The translations under genes and the position numbers were made by a program. This document shows positions 29,514-39,116 of a DNA stretch of 64,000 nt, piece by piece. This stretch comes from an uncultured Oscillospiraceae bacterium (GTDB lineage Bacteria; Bacillota; Clostridia; Oscillospirales; Oscillospiraceae), in NCBI GenBank assembly GCA_910588635.1, contig CAJUPW010000001.1:38385-102384 (forward strand), written 5' to 3'. Within the stretch, counting starts at the first letter, position 1, and the number at the start of each line of letters is the position of its first letter. The notes below the pieces were generated by a model. The model made no database searches, was not told where the DNA came from, and saw nothing but the letters and a program-made list of their open reading frames with translations.

Positions 29514-32045
29514 ATGCGCCACATCAAAAACAGCGCCCGCGGCAGCTGGCAGATTCTCTGGCTGCTCCTGCTGCTGGTTGGACTGGCCAGCTTTGGACTT
29601 ATGAACAGCCGGAATCTGCTTCTGAACAACGCCCGTACGCTGGGCTCCAACCTGGTCTCCAGCTATTCCAACGACGAGGACAGCCAGCTCCACGAATATG
29701 ACCGCATTCTCACCATGGCGATGTACTACCTTGAGGACATGGGCAGCGAGGGTGTGGACAACACGCGGCTCCGGGAGTGGCTGACGGACTATTTCAGCAA
29801 GAGCGCCTCCCTGCTCCAGGATGTCTACGCCGTGCTGGACGGACAGGTCATCTCCGCCGGCGGGCTCCGGGACGCGGACTATGACTATGAGAGCCAGCCC
29901 TGGTACCAAAAGGCTATTGCGGCTCAGGGAAAGGTGATCTTTACCGACGCCTATACCAGCGACCTTTACGGCGGACAGCCGGTGGTCACGGTTGCGGTCT
30001 CCGCCGCCGGAAGCCCCAATGCCGTCGCCTTTGACGTGCCGGTAAGCAGCTTCCGGGCGGGCCACACCGTCCAGGACCTGCCCGAGGGGGGCGCCTATTA
30101 TGTTCTGGATACCCAGGGCTTCCTGCTCTACTATAACATTCCCTTCACCGCCACCGAGGAGGAGCTTCAGGTCTATACCGAGGACCTGTTCAACCGGATC
30201 AACCGGGGCGAGCTGGACGGCGAGGACAACGAGATCGTCGGAATGCAGAAGCTCAAGCGGGGACTGTATTATCAGCACGCCGCCAACGGCTGGCTGTGTA
30301 TCCTCACCGTCCCCTATCAGACCCTTTTACAGGGCGTACAGGACATTTTGATCTGGTACGTCCTGGGTCTGGGCCTGTTTCTGGCCGTGGCCTTCGGTAT
30401 GTGGCTGCGGGACCGCAGGCTCAGCCACAAGGCTCAGCGGGCCGCCGAGACGGTCCAGGTGCTGGGCAATATGTACTATGCCCTGTACCGGATCAATGTG
30501 GTGAACGGAACCTATGAGATGGCCACAGGCTCCGACCTGGTCCAACAGGAGCTGGCCAGCCCGACGGGAGACTACAGTGACCTGATGCAGGCCATTATCT
30601 CCAGTCTGGACGAGTGGACCGGAGCCGACTTTTCCGAAAGCTTCTCCCTGGAGCGTATCCGTCAGCTGGTGGAACAGCAGGTGGGCGACTACGGCGGCGA
30701 GTTTCTCCGTAAAATCAACGGCGAACAGCGCTGGATCAGCGTCCGCCTGCTCACCGACGCTCAGGAAATTCCCAACGAGGCCGTCCTCTGCTTCCGCGAC
30801 GTGGAGAAGGAGAAGGAGGAACAGCAGCAGCAGGTCCGCCTGCTCAAGGGGGCGCTTGCCGCAGCCGAGCAGAGCGAGCGGTCCCAGAAGCAGTTCTTCT
30901 CCGTCATGAGTCACGACATGCGCACCCCGCTGAATATTATTATTGGTATGACCAATCTGGCCCTCCAGTCCGAAAACGACCCGCAAAAGACTCAGGACTA
31001 CCTGAACAAGATCGGCGGCGCCAGCCAGCAGCTGCTGGCCCTTATCAACGACATTCTGGAGATTTCCCGTCTGGAGCAGGGCAACATCTCTATGGAGGTC
31101 AAGTCCTTTGATCTGGTGGACGCCATGCAGACCTGGAGCGCCCCCTTCCAGGCCCAGGCCCAGGCCGGCGGGAAGGACTTCCGGCTGTCCATAGATGTCA
31201 AAAACGTCATGATTAAGGGGGACCCGGCCCGGCTGGGACAGATCATCAACAATCTGGTGTCCAACGCCATGAAGTTCACCAAGGCGGGGGACCGGGTTTC
31301 CGTCACTCTGCGGCAGATGGACGAGGGCAGGCGCAACAACTATCTTTTCACCGTGGAGGACACCGGCGCGGGCATGTCGGAGGAATTTTTGCCCAAGCTC
31401 TTCGACCCCTACGAGCGGGAAATTCGCTTCGGCGCCAAGGATGTCATGGGGACCGGCCTGGGCATGCCCATCGTAAAGAATCTGGTCACCCGTATGGGAG
31501 GCCAGATCACCGCCAGCAGCACCCTGGGCAAGGGGACCGTGTTCTCTGTCACCTTGCCTTTCGACGTGGGGGACGCCCCCCAGACCGCTCCGGCGGTGGA
31601 GGCCCCTCCCGCCGCCCAGCTGGAGGGCCGGCACATCCTGTTGGCTGAGGACAATTTCCTGAACATGGAGATTGCCACCGAGCTGCTCCAGATGCGGGGA
31701 GCCCAGGTGACCCAGGCGGAGAACGGCCGGGAGGCGGTGGACGCCTTCCAAAAGGAGGAGCCCTATTTCTTCGACGCCATCCTGATGGATATGCAGATGC
31801 CGGAGATGGACGGCTGCCAGGCCACTGAGGCCATCCGCGCCCTGGACCGGCCGGACGCCGGGACCACCCCCATTGTGGCGCTGACGGCCAACGCCTTTGC
31901 GGAGGATATCAGCCGCACTGCCCAGGCGGGGATGGACGCCCACCTGGCCAAGCCCATCAACATCGAGCTGCTGTGCGCCACGCTGACCAAGCTGATGGCC
32001 CATCGCGGCCCCAACCCCAACATAACCCCAACGGAAGGTGAGTGA
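29514..32045 (+). CDS. Hybrid sensor histidine kinase
   Basis: An 843-residue inner-membrane kinase: TM1 (about 13-31), an extracellular CACHE-type sensor (about 40-272, with SQPWYQKAI as in dCache domains), TM2 (275-295), a PAS-like region (310-430), HisKA with phospho-His in VMSHDMRTPLN (about 465), HATPase_c (NNLVSNAMKFT, EDTGAGMSEEFL, GTGLGMPIV), and a C-terminal receiver (about 705-830, LLAEDN and ILMDMQMPEMDG). ATG 29514 follows AGAGGTGA; GTG 29502 is possible. It is the first gene of a three-gene phosphorelay with the next two. Confidence 0.93.
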   Translation: MRHIKNSARGSWQILWLLLLLVGLASFGLMNSRNLLLNNARTLGSNLVSSYSNDEDSQLHEYDRILTMAMYYLEDMGSEGVDNTRLREWLTDYFSKSASLLQDVYAVLDGQVISAGGLRDADYDYESQPWYQKAIAAQGKVIFTDAYTSDLYGGQPVVTVAVSAAGSPNAVAFDVPVSSFRAGHTVQDLPEGGAYYVLDTQGFLLYYNIPFTATEEELQVYTEDLFNRINRGELDGEDNEIVGMQKLKRGLYYQHAANGWLCILTVPYQTLLQGVQDILIWYVLGLGLFLAVAFGMWLRDRRLSHKAQRAAETVQVLGNMYYALYRINVVNGTYEMATGSDLVQQELASPTGDYSDLMQAIISSLDEWTGADFSESFSLERIRQLVEQQVGDYGGEFLRKINGEQRWISVRLLTDAQEIPNEAVLCFRDVEKEKEEQQQQVRLLKGALAAAEQSERSQKQFFSVMSHDMRTPLNIIIGMTNLALQSENDPQKTQDYLNKIGGASQQLLALINDILEISRLEQGNISMEVKSFDLVDAMQTWSAPFQAQAQAGGKDFRLSIDVKNVMIKGDPARLGQIINNLVSNAMKFTKAGDRVSVTLRQMDEGRRNNYLFTVEDTGAGMSEEFLPKLFDPYEREIRFGAKDVMGTGLGMPIVKNLVTRMGGQITASSTLGKGTVFSVTLPFDVGDAPQTAPAVEAPPAAQLEGRHILLAEDNFLNMEIATELLQMRGAQVTQAENGREAVDAFQKEEPYFFDAILMDMQMPEMDGCQATEAIRALDRPDAGTTPIVALTANAFAEDISRTAQAGMDAHLAKPINIELLCATLTKLMAHRGPNPNITPTEGE

Positions 32046-32052
32046 CTGACTT

Positions 32053-33585
32053 ATGGTTCCAATCAGAGAGCAGCGATACACCATTCTGGTCGCTGACGAC
32101 TCGGAGATGAACCGTTCCATCCTGCGCTCCATGCTGGAGGAATCCTATGACATCGTCGAGGCGGAGGACGGCCTTCAGGCAGTGGCCATCCTCCAGCAGA
32201 TGGAACAGGAGATTGCCCTGGTCCTGTTGGACCTGGTCATGCCCAATATGGACGGCTTCGACGTGCTGTCCGCCATGAACAAGTACAACTGGATCGACAG
32301 CGTGCCCGTTATCATGATCTCCGCGGAGAGCACCCACGACTTTATAGAGCGGGCCTACAACATGGGAGTCACCGACTACATCAGCCGCCCCTTCGATATG
32401 ATGGTGGTGCGGCGCCGGGTCATTAACACCATCATGCTGTACGCCAAGCAGCGCCGTCTGGCCGGAATGGTGAACGATCAGATTTATCAGCGGGAGAAGG
32501 TCAACAACCTGATGATCTCCATTCTCAGCCACATTGTGGAGTTCCGCAATGAGGAGAGCGGCCTGCATGTAATGCACATCCAGACCATGACGGAGATTCT
32601 GCTGAAGAGCCTGATGCGCAAGACGGACAGGTACAATCTGGACCGGGAGACCATCAATCTCATTGGCAACGCCTCCACTCTCCATGACGTGGGCAAGATC
32701 GGCATCCCCACCGAAATCCTGAATAAGCCGGGCCGGTTTACCCCCGAGGAATTCGCCATTATGAAGCAGCACTCCCAGATGGGGGCCGACATGATGAAGA
32801 GCGTGCCCGACCAGGAGGAGCCTCTGGTAAAATACGCCTACGAGATCTGCCGCTGGCACCACGAGCGCTACGACGGCCGGGGCTATCCCGACGGCCTGAA
32901 GGGGGAGGATATCCCCATTTCCGCCCAGGTGGTGGCGCTGGCCGACGTGTACGACGCCCTGACCAGCCCACGGGTCTACAAGCCGGCCCATCCCCATGAG
33001 AAGGCCCTGTCCATGATTCTCAACGGCGAGTGCGGCGCCTTCCAGCCCTTGCTTCTGGAATGTCTGGTGGAGAGCAGCGATATTATCCAGCGGGAGATGG
33101 CGGAGGACACAACAGCCCGCAGCGACCAGCGGGCCGCCGAGAACGCAATGATGGAGCTGTCCCAGTACGAAGAGCTGTCCACCACCGACCGCACCTTGCG
33201 CGTGCTGGAGCAGGAACGGACGCTCCACCGCTTTTTCACCGAGCTCTCATCGGATATTCTCTTCGAGTACGCCTCAGCCCCCCCTGTGCTCACCCTCTCC
33301 CCCTCCGGGGTACAGCAGCTGGGCCTGGAGGCCACCACCCTGGACCCCTACCACGACAAACGGGTGCAGGAGCTGGTGGGCCTTGACCTGCTGACGGAGC
33401 TGTCGCAGCTTCTTCGGAATACCACCCCGGAATCGCCGGTGGTGGAATTTCACTGCGCTATCCTGCTGAACGGCCGGACTGTTCCGGTACATATCATCAG
33501 CCGGTCCATGTGGTCCGCGGACGAATCACCCCAGTACACCGGGGCCATCGGCAAAGTAGAACTGGAAAAGGAGGTCAGCCAATGA
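32053..33585 (+). CDS. Response regulator with HD-GYP domain and C-terminal extension
   Basis: A 510-residue protein: a receiver (8-130, LVADDSEMNR and LVLLDLVMPNMDG), an HD-GYP c-di-GMP phosphodiesterase domain (about 150-340) with HDVGKIGIP and HHERYDGRGYPDG, all metal and GYP residues present, then a PAS-like C-terminal part (about 370-500). It starts 7 bp after the kinase stop, so it is the likely output of the relay. Activity should lower c-di-GMP, which typically favours motility. Confidence 0.93.
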   Translation: MVPIREQRYTILVADDSEMNRSILRSMLEESYDIVEAEDGLQAVAILQQMEQEIALVLLDLVMPNMDGFDVLSAMNKYNWIDSVPVIMISAESTHDFIERAYNMGVTDYISRPFDMMVVRRRVINTIMLYAKQRRLAGMVNDQIYQREKVNNLMISILSHIVEFRNEESGLHVMHIQTMTEILLKSLMRKTDRYNLDRETINLIGNASTLHDVGKIGIPTEILNKPGRFTPEEFAIMKQHSQMGADMMKSVPDQEEPLVKYAYEICRWHHERYDGRGYPDGLKGEDIPISAQVVALADVYDALTSPRVYKPAHPHEKALSMILNGECGAFQPLLLECLVESSDIIQREMAEDTTARSDQRAAENAMMELSQYEELSTTDRTLRVLEQERTLHRFFTELSSDILFEYASAPPVLTLSPSGVQQLGLEATTLDPYHDKRVQELVGLDLLTELSQLLRNTTPESPVVEFHCAILLNGRTVPVHIISRSMWSADESPQYTGAIGKVELEKEVSQ

Positions 33586-33935
33586 CCATTCAAGAGTGCT
33601 ACGCCGCCCTGGAGGGCGACTACGAGGAGGTACTGGGCCGGCTGTACAGCGAGGCGCTGGTCAAGAAGTTCGTGGGTAAATTTCTGGCCGATCAATCCTT
33701 CCAGCTTCTGGAAAGCAGCCTGAACGCGGAGGACTACGACGAGGCTTTCCGCGCCGCCCATACCCTGAAGGGGGTGGCGCAGAATCTGAGCTTTACCAAG
33801 CTGTACCGCTCCAGCCACGAGATTACCGAAGCGCTGCGCACCAAGGACTGCGCCCTGGCCACCCGGCTCCTCCCCACGGTCAGCCAGGACTACGAGCAGA
33901 CCGTCACGGCCATTCAGTCCTTCCAGAGCTCCTGA
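33582..33935 (+). CDS. Hpt domain phosphotransfer protein
   Basis: A 117-residue four-helix Hpt protein with the phospho-His motif AAHTLKGVAQNL (about residue 64). The ATG overlaps the upstream stop (ATGA). It should shuttle phosphate between the receiver of the hybrid kinase and the receiver of the HD-GYP protein. A terminator follows. Confidence 0.9.
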   Translation: MTIQECYAALEGDYEEVLGRLYSEALVKKFVGKFLADQSFQLLESSLNAEDYDEAFRAAHTLKGVAQNLSFTKLYRSSHEITEALRTKDCALATRLLPTVSQDYEQTVTAIQSFQSS

Positions 33936-33973
33936 GAAATTGAAATTATTTGGAAAATATCACAAAAGATACA

Positions 33974-34008
33974 GGGCCGCAGTTTTGCAACTGCGGCCCT
34001 TCCTTTTC
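33974..34008 (+). terminator. Terminator of the phosphorelay operon
   Basis: GGGCCGCAGTT / AACTGCGGCCC around TTGC, followed by TTCCTTTTC on the plus strand. It lies 38 bp past the hpt stop and faces the converging MATE gene. Confidence 0.88.
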
Positions 34009-34064
34009 AGAATGCAGAAACACATACCAAATACAGCGCGGAAATTTCAAACGGACAGGATACT

Positions 34065-35471
34065 TTATCGCTGGGCCCCCGCCCTCAGGGGAACAGGCCG
34101 GGTCTCGGGAAGCTCCTCCGGCTGGTTGGGGTAGAGCCGGCGCAGCCTGGCGATGCAGGCGGCGCTGGCAGGCACCAGAAACAGGTCGGCGCACACCCAG
34201 GCGGCGGGGGAGGCGAAGCAGGCGGCGGTGTAGCCAAACATGGGCACCAGCACCATGCCCACCCCGGTTCGGGCGGCCATTTCCAGCACTCCGGCCAGGA
34301 TGGCGAAGGGGCTGAAGCCCATGCCCTGGATGGAGAAGCGGACAATGTTCACCAGGGCCAGAGGGAAGAAGAAAGCGGTGCCGATCACGATGTACCGCGT
34401 GGTCAGCTCCACCAGGACCGCCGCGTCTGCCTCCCTGGGGTCCAGAAAGAGCATGGCGCACTGGGGGGCGAAGCGGAGCATGGCGCACATAGCGGCGGCC
34501 GAGTAGCCCAGCCCCAGCAGGGCGCAGGAGCGGATGCCCTTGGACAATCGGTCCAGCCTGCAAGCGCCCACATTCTGTCCGCAGTAGGTGGCCATGGTCG
34601 CTCCCATGGCGTCGAAGGGGCAGGCCAGCAGCTGAAACACCTTGGTGCCCGCCGCCACGGCGGCCACATAGAGGCTGCCCAGGGCGTTCACCGAGGACTG
34701 AAGCACGATGGAGCCGATGGCGGTGATGGAGTACTGCAGCCCCATGGGAATGCCCATAACGCACAGCACTCCGCAGGAGTGGAGGTCAAGCCGCCGCTCC
34801 TCTCTCGTCATCCGGAGGATGGGGTACTTTTTCATCATGTAGACCAGACAGGCGATGCCGGATACCGCCTGGGAGGCCACCGTGGCCGCTGCCGCCCCGG
34901 CCACTCCGGCCTGAAAGCCCAGAATGAGGGCGAAGTCCAGCGCGATGTTCAGCACGGAGGACAGGGCCAGGAAGTACACCGGCGTTTTACTGTCCCCCAG
35001 GGAGCGGATGATTCCGGCCAGCAGGTTGTAGAGGAAGGTGGCGGGTATGCCCATAAAGATGACAAAGATATAGGCGTAGGCGTTGTCAAAGATGTCCGCC
35101 GGAGTGCGCATGGCGGTCAGTATCCGCCGGCACAGCAGGCCGGTGGCGGCGGTGAGCGCCACCGCGAAGAGAACCGACAGCCAGGCGGCGTTGGCCGCAT
35201 AGCGGCGCATTTTGGAGGGCTCATTGGCCCCCATCCGCTGGGCCACGGGGATGGCAAAGCCGTTGCACACCCCCATACAAAAGCCGATCACGAAGAAGTT
35301 GACGGAGCCGGTGGAGCCCACGGCCGCCAGGGCGGCGGAGCCCAGCAGCTTGCCCACGATCATGGCGTCCACCATATTGTACAGCTGCTGAAACAGCATC
35401 CCGAACAGGGTGGGCAGGGCAAAGCCCAGAATCAGCCGCATGGGGCTGCCATTGGTCAGGTCCTTGGTCAT
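34065..35471 (-). CDS. MATE-family multidrug efflux transporter
   Basis: A 468-residue, 12-helix cation-coupled exporter. Family features are the opening GSPMRLILGFALPTLFGMLF, QQLYNMVDAMIVGKLLG in the first half, and the repeat in the second half (LQSSVNALGSLYVAAVAAG). It is a single gene converging on the phosphorelay operon. The substrate is not predictable. Confidence 0.93.
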   Translation of the reverse strand: MTKDLTNGSPMRLILGFALPTLFGMLFQQLYNMVDAMIVGKLLGSAALAAVGSTGSVNFFVIGFCMGVCNGFAIPVAQRMGANEPSKMRRYAANAAWLSVLFAVALTAATGLLCRRILTAMRTPADIFDNAYAYIFVIFMGIPATFLYNLLAGIIRSLGDSKTPVYFLALSSVLNIALDFALILGFQAGVAGAAAATVASQAVSGIACLVYMMKKYPILRMTREERRLDLHSCGVLCVMGIPMGLQYSITAIGSIVLQSSVNALGSLYVAAVAAGTKVFQLLACPFDAMGATMATYCGQNVGACRLDRLSKGIRSCALLGLGYSAAAMCAMLRFAPQCAMLFLDPREADAAVLVELTTRYIVIGTAFFFPLALVNIVRFSIQGMGFSPFAILAGVLEMAARTGVGMVLVPMFGYTAACFASPAAWVCADLFLVPASAACIARLRRLYPNQPEELPETRPVPLRAGAQR

Positions 35472-35592
35472 AACAGGCGTACCTTCCTTTTGAAAATCTC
35501 CGACCTATTATAGCCATCCGACCCCCGTCTGGCTAGCGGCTTTTTGACGGTTTTACGCCCCGCCTTTCAGGATTTTTTCATCAATATTCTGT

Positions 35593-37443
35593 CTACGCGT
35601 TCTTCGCCATCCGGCCGCAGGCCAGGGCGGTGGCCAGGAAGTAGCCCCCGTAGACCGCCAGGAGCACCCCGGCGGTGACCAGAGAGCTGGCCGCGCTGTC
35701 AATCCGGCCGGCGGTGGCGATGATGTCGTTGGCGGCCTTCATGCCCACAGCGGAGTGGACCAGGGCCAGAGCCAGGGGCAGCAGGAAGGCCAGGGCCACC
35801 TGCTGGACGGCGGAGCGCTTCATCTGCTTCTCCTCGGCCCCCAGGCGGCGGAGAACGGCGTACCGGCCGGTGTTGTCCGCCCCCTGGCTGAGCTGCTGGA
35901 GGGCCAGCACGGCGGCGGCGGCCAGCAGGAAGGTGAAGCCCAGATACAGCCCCAGAAACAGGGCCAGAATCTTATTGCCCACCATATCGGCGTAGATGGA
36001 CAGCCGGGTCTCCGGCCGGACGGACAGCCGCTCCCGCAGAGGGAGCACCAGCTCCAGAAGCTGCCGCTCCGTCCCCTCCTTGTCCTCCGGGCTGTAGTCG
36101 GCGGACCACACCTGACGGCGGGGCTCCAGCTGTCCGGCCATATCGTCGGGAATGACGACGCAGGCCAGGCCCAGGTTTCCGGTGGCCAGCTTATCCTCCT
36201 CCTGCCACTCCAGCAGGGCGGGGAGAGGGCCGGCGTAGGCGCTCTGGCCCTGACGGACCATCAGGGCATCGTAGTCGGATACCCGAATGGCGCCGCTGGC
36301 ATCCTCAATGCCGGTGACCTCTTTTTCGTTGTAGTAAAACACGGTATCGTAGCTCCAGGCCAGTTTTTCCTCCGGGTCAAAGCCCCCCGCCCGAAAGAGG
36401 GCGTCAAAGTCGATCAGCTCGGTATCCCCCGACTGATTCTGCACGGTGATATCGAAGGGGGCCTCCCCGTCGGTCATGGCGGACAGGGTGGAGTTGAGGC
36501 CCAGCGAGCTTGCGGTGATGCCGATGGCCAGCAGCAGCAGGATGCACACCACCGTCTGGGCCAGATAGGTGGTGTGGACCTTGCTGATCCACTGCCGTAG
36601 GGTGAACACATGCAGGTCCCGGAAGTACAGCCCCGGGCGGCTCTGGACGAACTTCATCACAAAGCCGGACAGGGACCGGAAGATGAGCAGCGTGCCCAGC
36701 GTACCCAGCCCCAGCATGGGGAAGCATAGGAAGGGAATCGCCACGGCCAGGGCCATACCGAAGATGAGCAGAATGGCGTAGGCGGCCAGCAGGCAGATCA
36801 CCCCCAGGACGAACTGAAATACCGCCACCCCCAGAGGCCGGGGCTTGAGCACCTCGTTTTTCCGCTCCCCGTGAATCAGGTCGATGAGCTTGGATTTGGA
36901 CACCTGCACCCCGGACAGGGCCATCACCAGCAGAAAGATGACGCCGAAGTAGAGCGCCGTCTTGCCCGCCGCCTTGGGGGAGAAGGTCAAAGCCAGCATC
37001 CCGGACACGTTTATCTCAAACATGGACAGGGTGAGGGCGGACATGCCAAAGCTGGCCGCCACTCCCAGGGCCAGCCCGGCAGCCAGGGAGACAATCCCGA
37101 TGAGGCCCGTCTCCAGAAAGAGCAGCCTTGACACCTGCCCCTGGCTCAGGCCCAGCAGCAGATAGGTGCCCAGCTCCCGCTTGCGGCGGCGGAGGAGAAA
37201 GCGGTTGGCGTATAAAATCAGGCAGGCCAGCACCACCGCCACAAAGACGGAAAAGATATCGACGAGCATCATGATGGGCTCCACCATGGGGTTTTTATTC
37301 CGGGACAGGTAGGCCATGGCCCCCTGGCCGTCGATGGAGTTGAAGGTGTAGAACAGGCACACGCCGAAGGTGAGGGTGAGCAGGTACACCCCGTAGTCCC
37401 GGAAGGACCGGCGCACGTTGCGCAGGGCCAGCTTAGAGAACAT
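35593..37443 (-). CDS. FtsX/BceB-type ABC permease
   Basis: A 616-residue permease. The N-terminal MFSKLALRNVRRSFRDYGVY is a typical BceB/YxdM opening. About ten membrane helices and a large external domain (about residues 340-490, between the sixth and later helices) fit the BceAB peptide-detoxification class. No BceRS-type sensor pair is next to it. The ATG at 37443 overlaps the ATPase end by 11 bp. Confidence 0.88.
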   Translation of the reverse strand: MFSKLALRNVRRSFRDYGVYLLTLTFGVCLFYTFNSIDGQGAMAYLSRNKNPMVEPIMMLVDIFSVFVAVVLACLILYANRFLLRRRKRELGTYLLLGLSQGQVSRLLFLETGLIGIVSLAAGLALGVAASFGMSALTLSMFEINVSGMLALTFSPKAAGKTALYFGVIFLLVMALSGVQVSKSKLIDLIHGERKNEVLKPRPLGVAVFQFVLGVICLLAAYAILLIFGMALAVAIPFLCFPMLGLGTLGTLLIFRSLSGFVMKFVQSRPGLYFRDLHVFTLRQWISKVHTTYLAQTVVCILLLLAIGITASSLGLNSTLSAMTDGEAPFDITVQNQSGDTELIDFDALFRAGGFDPEEKLAWSYDTVFYYNEKEVTGIEDASGAIRVSDYDALMVRQGQSAYAGPLPALLEWQEEDKLATGNLGLACVVIPDDMAGQLEPRRQVWSADYSPEDKEGTERQLLELVLPLRERLSVRPETRLSIYADMVGNKILALFLGLYLGFTFLLAAAAVLALQQLSQGADNTGRYAVLRRLGAEEKQMKRSAVQQVALAFLLPLALALVHSAVGMKAANDIIATAGRIDSAASSLVTAGVLLAVYGGYFLATALACGRMAKNA

Positions 37444-38200
37444 CGGCCATTCCTCCTCCCATCGCAGTGACCACCTGGATAATCTTTTTGAAAAAGGCCT
37501 TCCGGCTGTCGTTTTCCCGGTGGAGCTCCAGGAAAATCTGCCCATCCCGGAGAAAGACCACCTTGCGGCAGCAGCTGGCGGTAAAGGCGTCGTGCGTGAC
37601 CATAAGGATGGTGGCCCCCAGCTCCCGGTTCAGCTCGTCCAGCCGGTCCAGCAGCAGCTGGGAGGACTTGGAATCCAGGGCCCCGGTGGGCTCGTCGGCC
37701 AGCACCAGGGCCGGGCGGGTCACCATGGCCCGTGCGGCGGCGCACCGCTGCTGCTGCCCCCCCGACATCTGGTAGGGGTACTTGTCCAGACAGTCGGAGA
37801 TGCCCAGCAGTCCGGCCATCTCCCGCACCCGCCTGTCAATCTTCTGGGCGGGGGCGCGGATGATGGACAGGGACAGGGCGATATTTTCGTAGGCGGTGAG
37901 GGTATCCAGCAGGTTGCAGTCCTGGAAGATGAACCCCAGCCGCTCCCGGCGGAATTTGGCCAGCTCTCTGCCCTTGAGCTTTGTCAGCTCCCTCCCGTCG
38001 ATGACAATGGACCCGGCGGAGGGCCGGTCGATGGTAGACACGCAGTTTAACAGGGTGGTCTTGCCCGAACCGGAGGGTCCCATCACCCCCACAAACTCCC
38101 CAGCCTCCAGGGACAGGGACACCCCGTCCAGCGCCCGGGTCAGCGACCCGCCCTTTCCATAGACCTTTTTCAGGTCGGTAACCGTTAAAATCTCAGCCAT
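37433..38200 (-). CDS. ABC ATPase partner of the FtsX/BceB permease
   Basis: A 255-residue ATPase of the MacB/BceA type: Walker A GPSGSGKTT, signature MSGGQQQRCAAARA, Walker B LVLADEPTGALD, H-loop MVTHD. The BceA-like extra C-terminal part is present (RDGQIFLELHRENDSRKAFF). It is upstream and overlapping the permease, so the two form one unit with probable roles in resistance to cationic peptides or lipid II binders. Confidence 0.9.
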   Translation of the reverse strand: MAEILTVTDLKKVYGKGGSLTRALDGVSLSLEAGEFVGVMGPSGSGKTTLLNCVSTIDRPSAGSIVIDGRELTKLKGRELAKFRRERLGFIFQDCNLLDTLTAYENIALSLSIIRAPAQKIDRRVREMAGLLGISDCLDKYPYQMSGGQQQRCAAARAMVTRPALVLADEPTGALDSKSSQLLLDRLDELNRELGATILMVTHDAFTASCCRKVVFLRDGQIFLELHRENDSRKAFFKKIIQVVTAMGGGMADVL

Positions 38201-38222
38201 AATAAAGCTGCTCCTTTCCTCG

Positions 38223-38249
38223 AACTGTACTAGATCATATCATACAGTT
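38223..38249. promoter_or_regulatory. Dyad upstream of the BceAB-like operon
   Basis: AACTGTA and TACAGTT around a 13-bp AT-rich spacer, 23 bp before the ATPase start. It probably overlaps the minus-strand promoter (TATGAT nearby) and may be an operator for an unlinked regulator. Confidence 0.45.
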
Positions 38250-38424
38250 TTGAAAATGCCAGAAAGGAAATATGAGGATTTCATTAAGGTTTCTTTAAAA
38301 AAAGAAAAATATCCCGGACGCAGAGGTTTTCACCGCGTTTTTTGCCGGTGCCTCGTAAACCGGCCCGCTCTTGATTTTCTCCTGTAAATATGCAATACTA
38401 TATAAAAAGAGAGGGGGTGGGACC

Positions 38425-39057
38425 GTGCTGGAGGTGCGGCAGATCTGCAAAAGCTACAGGGGACGGCAGGCGCTCTGTCCGGTAAGCTTCGTCCTGCCCC
38501 CGGGGCAGTGCCTGGGGCTGGCCGGACACAACGGCTCGGGCAAGTCCACCCTGCTTCGGCTCATCGCCCAGATTGAGAAGCCGGACAGCGGCGGCGTACT
38601 CTACGAGGGCCGCTCCGTTCTGGGAGACCGGCAGTTTCTGCGCAAAATGCTGGGCTACGTCCCCCAGAGCCCGGAGCTGGCCCGGGAGCTGACCGTGCGC
38701 CGGCAGCTCAAGCTGTGGCAGGCGGCCTGCGGGCTGTCCGGCCCCCTCCCGGAGGACCTGCTGGACCTGCTGGGGCTGGCTCCCCTGTTAAAGGCTCCCA
38801 TCCGCACTCTGTCGGGGGGAACGGCCCAGCGGGTGAGCATCGCTATGGCCCTGTCAACCCGGCCCCGGGTACTTCTGATGGACGAGGCCGCCTCCGGCCT
38901 GGACGGCGGCTATGTCCCCAGGCTGCTGGACTGGCTGGAAAAGGTCTATCTGCCCGGCGGCGGCAGCCTGATCTGGTGCAGCCACCACCCTGGGGAGCTG
39001 GAGCGGCTGTGCGGGGCGGTGCTGACTTTGGAAAACGGGCGTATGGCCCCGATGTAG
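38425..39057 (+). CDS. ABC ATPase of an ABC-2 exporter
   Basis: A 210-residue ATPase: Walker A GHNGSGKST, Q-loop YVPQSPE, signature LSGGTAQRVSIAMAL, Walker B VLLMDEAASGLD, H-loop WCSHHP. GTG 38425 is used because a GAGGGGG site lies about 8 bp upstream; an in-frame ATG further up lacks one. It is first of four same-direction genes ending at 43132. Confidence 0.88.
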   Translation: MLEVRQICKSYRGRQALCPVSFVLPPGQCLGLAGHNGSGKSTLLRLIAQIEKPDSGGVLYEGRSVLGDRQFLRKMLGYVPQSPELARELTVRRQLKLWQAACGLSGPLPEDLLDLLGLAPLLKAPIRTLSGGTAQRVSIAMALSTRPRVLLMDEAASGLDGGYVPRLLDWLEKVYLPGGGSLIWCSHHPGELERLCGAVLTLENGRMAPM

Positions 39058-39116
39058 GGGGACGGCTTCCCCGCCGCCCCTGTGTGAACCAAACGGAGGA
39101 AATGGAGGATTGCATT

